Below are positions 6,518 through 10,610 of a stretch of DNA of 10,610 nt, piece after piece (the stretch's first letter is position 1; each line of letters begins with the position of its first letter). Position numbers and translations under genes: made by a program. The stretch is from Pseudomonadota bacterium (GTDB taxonomy: Bacteria; Pseudomonadota; Alphaproteobacteria; Acetobacterales; Acetobacteraceae), in the NCBI GenBank assembly GCA_023424475.1, contig JAFADX010000156.1:1-10610 (forward strand). The letters run 5' to 3'. The notes beneath the pieces were generated by a model. The model ran no database searches, was not told where the DNA came from, and saw only the letters and a list, made by a program, of their open reading frames with translations.

Positions 6518-7686
6518 CGGGCCGCTCCCGCCGGCATGGCGGGCGGGACGGGCTCGGCATCCTCGCCGGCCCGGGTGCCGGCCCTGCGCCGCGTCAGGGC
6601 GAGCAGCATGCCCATCCCGATCGCGGTGGCGAGCACGGAGGAGCCGCCATAGGAGACGAAGGGCAGCGTCATGCCCTTGGTCGGGATCAGATGGAGGGTC
6701 GAGGCCATGTTGACGAAGGCCTGCAGGCCGAACTGCGTGAGCAGCCCGGTGCCGGCAAGCATGACGAAGAGGTCGTTCTCGGCCAGCAGGCGCATCAGCC
6801 CGCGCACCACGATGTAGGCGAAGAGCGCGATGATCACGACGCAGAGGACCATGCCGTATTCCTCCGCCGCGACGGCGAAGACGAAGTCGGCATGGGCGTC
6901 GGGCAGGACGTTCTTGATCCGCCCCTCGCCGGGGCCGCGGCCCATCAGCCCGCCATTGGCGAAGGCCTCGAGCGCGACGTTCACCTGGTAGGAATCGCCC
7001 GAGGAAGGGTCGAGGAAGCGCTGCACGCGCGACTGCACGTGCGGGAACATCAGGTAGGCGAGGAAGGCGCTCGCCATGCCGATGCCGCCGACGATGCCGA
7101 CCAGGAAGATGTTCATCCCCGCCACGAAGAACTGGGCGAAGAAGACCGCGGAGATGACGATGAGCATGCCGATGTCCGGCTGCCCCTTCAGGATGCCCGC
7201 GATGACCAGGTAGAGCACGAGCGCGATCGAGGCGCCCCAGACCTTCGAGCCCGGGGCCTTGCCTTCCGCGATCAGCCAGGCGGCGACCACGGCGAAGAAG
7301 GGCTTGAGGAATTCCGAGGGCTGCAGCGAGAGCAGCGGGATCGGCAGCCAGCGCCGCGCGCCCTTGATCTCCACGCCGACGACGAGCGTGGCGGCGGTCA
7401 GTATCAGCGCGATGGCGAAGCCGATCAGGGCGAGCCGGCGGACCCCGCGCACCGAGAGCAGCGAGACCGCGACCATCAGCAGCGCCGCCAGGCCGAGATA
7501 GGCGACCTGCTTGAAGAAGAACATGTGGCGGGAGGAGGCGCCGATGCGCTCGGCCACCGCCGGGGAGGCGGCGAGCATCATCACGTAGCCGAAGCCGATC
7601 AGGATCAGCAGCGCGCCGAGCGTCCAGCGGTCGACGGTCCACCACCAGCGGCCCAGCACGGAGGTATCGGCGCGGGAGAGGGCCAT
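6514..7686 (-). CDS. ftsW: Septal peptidoglycan polymerase FtsW (SEDS family)
   Basis: FtsW is the SEDS-family glycosyltransferase of the divisome. It polymerises lipid II at the septum together with the class B PBP FtsI. The 390-residue protein has about ten hydrophobic segments after a short cytoplasmic N-terminus. Motifs: KGARRWL at 108-114, LQPSEFLK at 121-128, GQPDIGM at 168-174, GGLMGRGPGEG at 245-255, PDAHADFVFA at 262-271 and, near the C-terminus, GLQAFVNMAST and IPTKGMTLPFVSYGGSS (334-350). D267 aligns with the catalytic aspartate of E. coli FtsW (D275, in HTDF). PTKGxxLPF fits FtsW as well as RodA; location among murD and murG decides for FtsW. The ATG at 7686 is chosen over upstream in-frame codons because it forms TGATG with the murD stop and has GGGAGGG 7 nt upstream. 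The C-terminal tail after the last membrane segment is short and proline/alanine-rich. Confidence 0.96.
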   Translation of the reverse strand: MALSRADTSVLGRWWWTVDRWTLGALLILIGFGYVMMLAASPAVAERIGASSRHMFFFKQVAYLGLAALLMVAVSLLSVRGVRRLALIGFAIALILTAATLVVGVEIKGARRWLPIPLLSLQPSEFLKPFFAVVAAWLIAEGKAPGSKVWGASIALVLYLVIAGILKGQPDIGMLIVISAVFFAQFFVAGMNIFLVGIVGGIGMASAFLAYLMFPHVQSRVQRFLDPSSGDSYQVNVALEAFANGGLMGRGPGEGRIKNVLPDAHADFVFAVAAEEYGMVLCVVIIALFAYIVVRGLMRLLAENDLFVMLAGTGLLTQFGLQAFVNMASTLHLIPTKGMTLPFVSYGGSSVLATAIGMGMLLALTRRRAGTRAGEDAEPVPPAMPAGAAR

Positions 7687-9068
7687 CAGGCGGCCCTCCC
7701 GGCGAGCAGGCCGGCGACGAGGTCGCGGAAGCGGTCGCCGCGCGCGTCGAAGCCCGTGAACTGGTCCCATGAAGCGCAGGCGGGCGAGAGCAGCACGACC
7801 GGCGCGGCGCCGGCGAAGGCGGCCTCGGCCGCGGCGGGCACGGCGGCGTCGAGCGTGTCCACCACCTCGTGCGGCACGCCGTGCGCGGCGAGGGTCGCGG
7901 CGAAGGCCGGCGCGTCGCGGCCGATCAGGAACGCCCTGGCGATGCGCGGGAAGAGCGGCGCCAGGCCCTCGATCCCCCCTTCCTTGGCCATCCCGCCGGC
8001 GATCCAGACCACCCGGTCGTAGGAGGCGAGGGCGCGGGCCGCGCTGTCGGCGTTGGTCGCCTTGCTGTCGTTGACGAAGACGACGCCGCGGGCAGTGCCG
8101 ACGCGTTCCTGCCGGTGCGGCAGGCCGGGATAGGTGGCGATGCCGTCCGCGACCTCCCGCCGCGTCAGGCCGAGCGCGAAGCCCACGGCGGCCGCGGCAG
8201 CGGCGTTCTGGGCATTGTGGCGTCCGGGCAGCGCGGGCGCCTCGTCGAGCGGAAGGATGACCCCGGCGTCGTCGCGCAGCATGCGTCCGTCGGCCCAGAT
8301 GCCGCCCGGCTGCGGCGCATGGCCCGAGATCGGAACGATCCGCCCCGCGATCCTCGGTGCCATCGCCACCGTCATCGGGTCGTCCTGCCCGAGCACCGCG
8401 ACGTCCCCGGTGCCCTGCCGGGCGAAGATGTTCGCCTTCGCAGCGGCATAGCCGGCCATGCTCCCATGACGGTCGATGTGATCCGGGCTGAGGTTCAGCA
8501 TGACAGCCACGTTGAAGCGCAGCGTGGCGATTCGCTCCAACATGTAGCTCGACATTTCGAGGGTATAGACCCCTCCGGACCCCAAGATGTTGAGTCCGAG
8601 GGCAGGGGGGCCGAGATTGCCGCCGACCTCCGCCTCGCGTCCCGCGCGGACCAGCATGTGGTTGATCAACGCCGTGGTGGTGGACTTGCCGTTGGTGCCC
8701 GTGATGCCCACGAAGCGCGCGCCCGATTGGGCCGCGAGCACGGCGCGGTAGAGGAACTCGACGTCGCAGAGGATCGGGGCGCCGGCCTGCTGGGCCGCGG
8801 CCGCTGCGCGGTGGGGCTTCGGGAAGCGGTGGGGAATGCCGGGGGAGAGCAGCAGGGCATCGGCGCGGAAGCGGCCTTCGGCGGGGTCGCGCAGGGTCAG
8901 CCCGGCCTCCGCGGCCTCGCGCCGCCGGGCTTCCTCGTCGTCCCAGGCCTCGATCTCCGCCCCCCAGCCGGCGAGGCGCAGCGCCGCCGGCAGCCCGGCG
9001 CGGCCGAGCCCGACGACCGCGATGCGCGCGCCGAGGAAGGGTGTGAAGGGCGGGGCCGGGATGCTCAT
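7686..9068 (-). CDS. murD: UDP-N-acetylmuramoyl-L-alanine--D-glutamate ligase MurD
   Basis: MurD adds D-glutamate to UDP-MurNAc-L-Ala in the cytoplasm using ATP. The 460-residue product is slightly longer than the E. coli enzyme (438). Domain 1 is a Rossmann-like UDP-binding fold with VVGLGRAGLPAA at 18-29. Domain 2 carries the P-loop GTNGKSTT at 124-131, EMSSY at 171-175, SPDHIDRHGS at 194-203 and YAAAKANIF with K211, the position of the carbamylated lysine of the family. Domain 3 has GRHNAQNAAAA at 282-292, NDSKATNADS at 333-342 and LSPACASWDQF at 427-437. The ATG at 9068 overlaps the mraY stop as ATGA and has only a weak upstream Shine-Dalgarno sequence, which suggests coupling to mraY. 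The TGA at 7688-7686 shares one base with the ftsW ATG. Codon use between about 8460 and 8610 is less GC-biased than in the rest of the gene (see findings). Confidence 0.97.
   Translation of the reverse strand: MSIPAPPFTPFLGARIAVVGLGRAGLPAALRLAGWGAEIEAWDDEEARRREAAEAGLTLRDPAEGRFRADALLLSPGIPHRFPKPHRAAAAAQQAGAPILCDVEFLYRAVLAAQSGARFVGITGTNGKSTTTALINHMLVRAGREAEVGGNLGPPALGLNILGSGGVYTLEMSSYMLERIATLRFNVAVMLNLSPDHIDRHGSMAGYAAAKANIFARQGTGDVAVLGQDDPMTVAMAPRIAGRIVPISGHAPQPGGIWADGRMLRDDAGVILPLDEAPALPGRHNAQNAAAAAAVGFALGLTRREVADGIATYPGLPHRQERVGTARGVVFVNDSKATNADSAARALASYDRVVWIAGGMAKEGGIEGLAPLFPRIARAFLIGRDAPAFAATLAAHGVPHEVVDTLDAAVPAAAEAAFAGAAPVVLLSPACASWDQFTGFDARGDRFRDLVAGLLAGRAA
7694..7700 (-). promoter_or_regulatory. 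Ribosome binding site of ftsW
   Basis: GGGAGGG (minus strand) sits inside the last codons of murD, 7 nt before the ftsW ATG. It supports the TGATG start at 7686 over longer upstream alternatives. Confidence 0.65.
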
Positions 9069-10153
9069 CGGATCTTCAGCGTGCCGAGGCCGATCAGCGC
9101 GAGGATCATGGCGATGATCCAGAACCGGATGACGATGGTGGGCTCCGCCCAGCCCTTCTTCTCGAAGTGGTGATGCAGCGGCGCCATCAGGAAGACGCGG
9201 CGGCCGGTGCGCTTGAACCAGAAGACCTGGATCATCACCGAGACCGTCTCGACCACGAAGAGGCCGCCGACGATCGCGAGCACGATCTCGTGCTTGGTCG
9301 CGACCGCGAGCGCGCCGAGCGCGCCACCCAGCGAGAGCGAGCCGGTGTCGCCCATGAAGACCGCCGCCGGCGGCGCGTTGAACCACAGGAAGCCCAGCGC
9401 GGCGCCGATCAGCGCCGAGGCGAAGACCGCGAGCTCGCCGGTGCCCGGCACGTAATGGAGCTGCAGGTAGTCGGCGAAGACGCGGTTGCCGACCAGGTAG
9501 GCGATCAGCGCAAAGACCGCCGCCGCGATCATCACCGGCACGATGGCGAGGCCGTCGAGCCCGTCGGTCAGGTTCACCGCGTTGGAGGAGCCCATCATCA
9601 CGAGCATGCCGACCAGCGGGAACAGGAAGCCGAAGGGGATCAGCACCTCCTTGAAGAACGGCACGGCGAGGCCATGCGCGAGCGGATCGGGCATCAGGGC
9701 GATGATCCAGAACGCCGCCACCAGCCCGAGCCCGGCCTGCACCGCCAGCTTCATCCGCCCCGAGACGCCCTTGGTGTTGCGCTTGGTCACCTTCAGCCAG
9801 TCGTCGGCGAAGCCGAGCGCGCCGTAGCCGATGGTCACCACCAGCACCGCCCAGACCATGCCCGAGCGCAGGTCGGCCCAGAGCAGCGTCGAGACGACGA
9901 GGGCCAGAAGGATCATCACGCCGCCCATGGTCGGCGTGCCCTTCTTCTCGATCAGGTGGCGCTCGGGGCCGTCGTCGCGGATCGGCTGCCCGCCGCGCTG
10001 GAAGCTGCGCAGCCAGCGGATGATCGGCGCGCCGAAGAGCAGGCAGATCAGCAGCGCGGTCATGCAGGCCGCGCCCGCGCGGAAGGTGTGGTAGCGCGCG
10101 AGGTTGAAGAGCGGGAAGTCCTCGGCGAAGGGCGTGAGGAAAGTATAGATCAC
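9065..10153 (-). CDS. mraY: Phospho-N-acetylmuramoyl-pentapeptide-transferase MraY
   Basis: MraY is the inner-membrane enzyme that transfers phospho-MurNAc-pentapeptide from UDP to undecaprenyl phosphate, making lipid I. The 362-residue protein matches the usual length of about 360 and is a polytopic membrane protein with about ten hydrophobic segments. Motifs seen: RNDGP-like IRDDGPERH at 58-66, KGTPTMGG at 71-78, GFADDW with the catalytic Asp pair D117/D118, NLTDGLDGLA at 194-203, FMGDTGSLSLGG from 266 with the third key aspartate D269, and APLHHHFEKKGW at 324-335. The start is GTG (CAC at 10151-10153), which fits the family N-terminus and forms a GTGA overlap with the murF stop. GGGGAG lies 8 nt upstream. 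The gene ends LGTLKIR, a typical MraY C-terminus, and its TGA overlaps the murD ATG. Nothing is missing or disrupted. Confidence 0.98.
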   Translation of the reverse strand: MIYTFLTPFAEDFPLFNLARYHTFRAGAACMTALLICLLFGAPIIRWLRSFQRGGQPIRDDGPERHLIEKKGTPTMGGVMILLALVVSTLLWADLRSGMVWAVLVVTIGYGALGFADDWLKVTKRNTKGVSGRMKLAVQAGLGLVAAFWIIALMPDPLAHGLAVPFFKEVLIPFGFLFPLVGMLVMMGSSNAVNLTDGLDGLAIVPVMIAAAVFALIAYLVGNRVFADYLQLHYVPGTGELAVFASALIGAALGFLWFNAPPAAVFMGDTGSLSLGGALGALAVATKHEIVLAIVGGLFVVETVSVMIQVFWFKRTGRRVFLMAPLHHHFEKKGWAEPTIVIRFWIIAMILALIGLGTLKIR

Positions 10154-10610
10154 GGCCGCATCTCCCCGGTCAGTGCCCCCACCACGACCGCCATGCGTGA
10201 TCCGAGCGAACCCTTCACCAGCACCGCGTCGCCGGGACGCAGCGCCTCCTGCAGCACCGGCGCGAGGCCCGCGGAATCCGGCAGGTGCGCACCGCGCTTC
10301 GCCTCCGGCAGCGCGCGATAGAGGTGGCCCATCATCTCGCCGCAGCAGAAGACGAGGTCGCAGGCCGCCGCCACGTCGGGCGCGAGGCCCGCATGGATGG
10401 AAGGCGCCTCCTTGCCCAGCTCGCGCATGTCGCCCAGGGCCGCGATGCGGCGCGCGGCGGGCTGCGCGGCGAGCACGGCGAGACCCGCGCGGATCGAGGG
10501 CGGGGAGGCGTTGTAGGAATCGTCGATCAGCAGCGCCTCGCCGCCGGCCACCGCGATGCGGCTGCGCCGGCCGCGCCCGGCCGGGGCGCCGAAGGCGGGC
10601 AGGGCGGCGG
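10150..10610 (-). CDS. murF: UDP-N-acetylmuramoyl-tripeptide--D-alanyl-D-alanine ligase MurF, partial (C-terminal part)
   Basis: MurF is the cytoplasmic ATP-dependent ligase that adds D-Ala-D-Ala to UDP-MurNAc-tripeptide, giving the pentapeptide precursor. Only the last 152 codons are present; the N-terminal substrate domain and the ATP P-loop domain lie beyond the right window edge. What is visible is the Mur-ligase C-terminal domain: an arginine/glycine-rich turn, then IDDSYNASPPS (near residues 29-39 of the fragment; the family has D-x-YNANP), then ALGDMRELG and, close to the end, LVKGSLGSRM, all expected in MurF. The first in-frame GTG (10551) is internal and not a start, because the motif context continues upstream of it to the edge. 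The TGA stop at 10152-10150 overlaps the GTG start of mraY by 4 bp. The product of the downstream ddl gene supplies its D-Ala-D-Ala substrate. Identification is firm; it is incomplete only because of the window edge. Confidence 0.95.
   Translation of the reverse strand, partial: AALPAFGAPAGRGRRSRIAVAGGEALLIDDSYNASPPSIRAGLAVLAAQPAARRIAALGDMRELGKEAPSIHAGLAPDVAAACDLVFCCGEMMGHLYRALPEAKRGAHLPDSAGLAPVLQEALRPGDAVLVKGSLGSRMAVVVGALTGEMRP

Noticed and set aside
5382..7696. Shared 10-base string CCGCCTGATG at the murD-ftsW and murG-murC junctions
   Set aside because: It only reflects a final alanine codon followed by the same TGATG overlap in GC-rich DNA; two occurrences are not enough to suggest a signal.
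6691..10321. Long plus-strand open frames opposite ftsW, murD and mraY, with charge-rich His/Glu/Asp/Arg sequence
   Set aside because: The composition is what the complement of hydrophobic membrane-protein and Ala/Gly-rich codons gives. No domain is visible and the opposite strand is fully explained.
1..10610. Mobile elements, CRISPR arrays, tRNA/rRNA genes or a novel accessory system
   Set aside because: Apart from the palindromic element in murB, every stretch is explained by recognised dcw genes; there are no spacer-repeat arrays, transposase motifs, tRNA-like folds or foreign genes.

Overview
This window is the middle-to-distal part of a division and cell wall (dcw) cluster, read entirely from the minus strand. 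In transcription order (high to low coordinates) it holds the 3' end of murF, then mraY, murD, ftsW, murG, murC, murB, ddl, ftsQ and most of ftsA. I identified all ten genes from motifs in their translations. The very high GC content (roughly 70% by eye), the third-position G/C bias and the order murG-murC-murB-ddl-ftsQ-ftsA point to an alphaproteobacterium. The protein style (for example the MurB and FtsQ sequences) looks most like Rhodospirillales/Acetobacteraceae such as Roseomonas relatives, but that placement is an impression and not a database result.

Layout: 10610-10150 murF (C-terminal domain only); 10153-9065 mraY; 9068-7686 murD; 7686-6514 ftsW; 6517-5384 murG; 5384-3942 murC; 3945-2980 murB; 2983-2057 ddl; 2067-1186 ftsQ; 1189-1 ftsA (C-terminus cut by the window edge). 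With the starts chosen here, every adjacent pair overlaps. Five junctions are certain 4-bp ATGA/GTGA overlaps and ftsW/murG is a probable sixth. Two are 1-bp TGATG overlaps and one is an 11-bp overlap. There is no intergenic space, and I see no internal promoter or terminator, so the block is probably one polycistronic, translationally coupled unit whose promoter lies upstream of the window.

The genes form a continuous pathway. MurC, MurD and MurF (with MurE, outside the window), plus MurB and Ddl, build UDP-MurNAc-pentapeptide in the cytoplasm. MraY and MurG convert it to lipid I and lipid II at the inner membrane, and FtsW polymerises lipid II at the division septum. FtsQ and FtsA belong to the divisome that places this synthesis at midcell; ftsZ would be expected just beyond position 1.

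The one clearly unusual feature is a compound palindromic element at about 3844-3926, inside the 5' end of murB as called from the coupled ATG. It contains a perfect 13-bp inverted repeat with a 1-nt centre plus a second, imperfect nested hairpin. It would encode about 28 residues of low-complexity N-terminal extension that I do not recognise from MurB proteins. It looks like a repeat that inserted at the murC/murB junction while keeping the reading frame, or that sits in a leader if murB actually starts at an in-frame GTG at 3849. Otherwise the window is ordinary core-genome content, and I found no undescribed multi-gene system.
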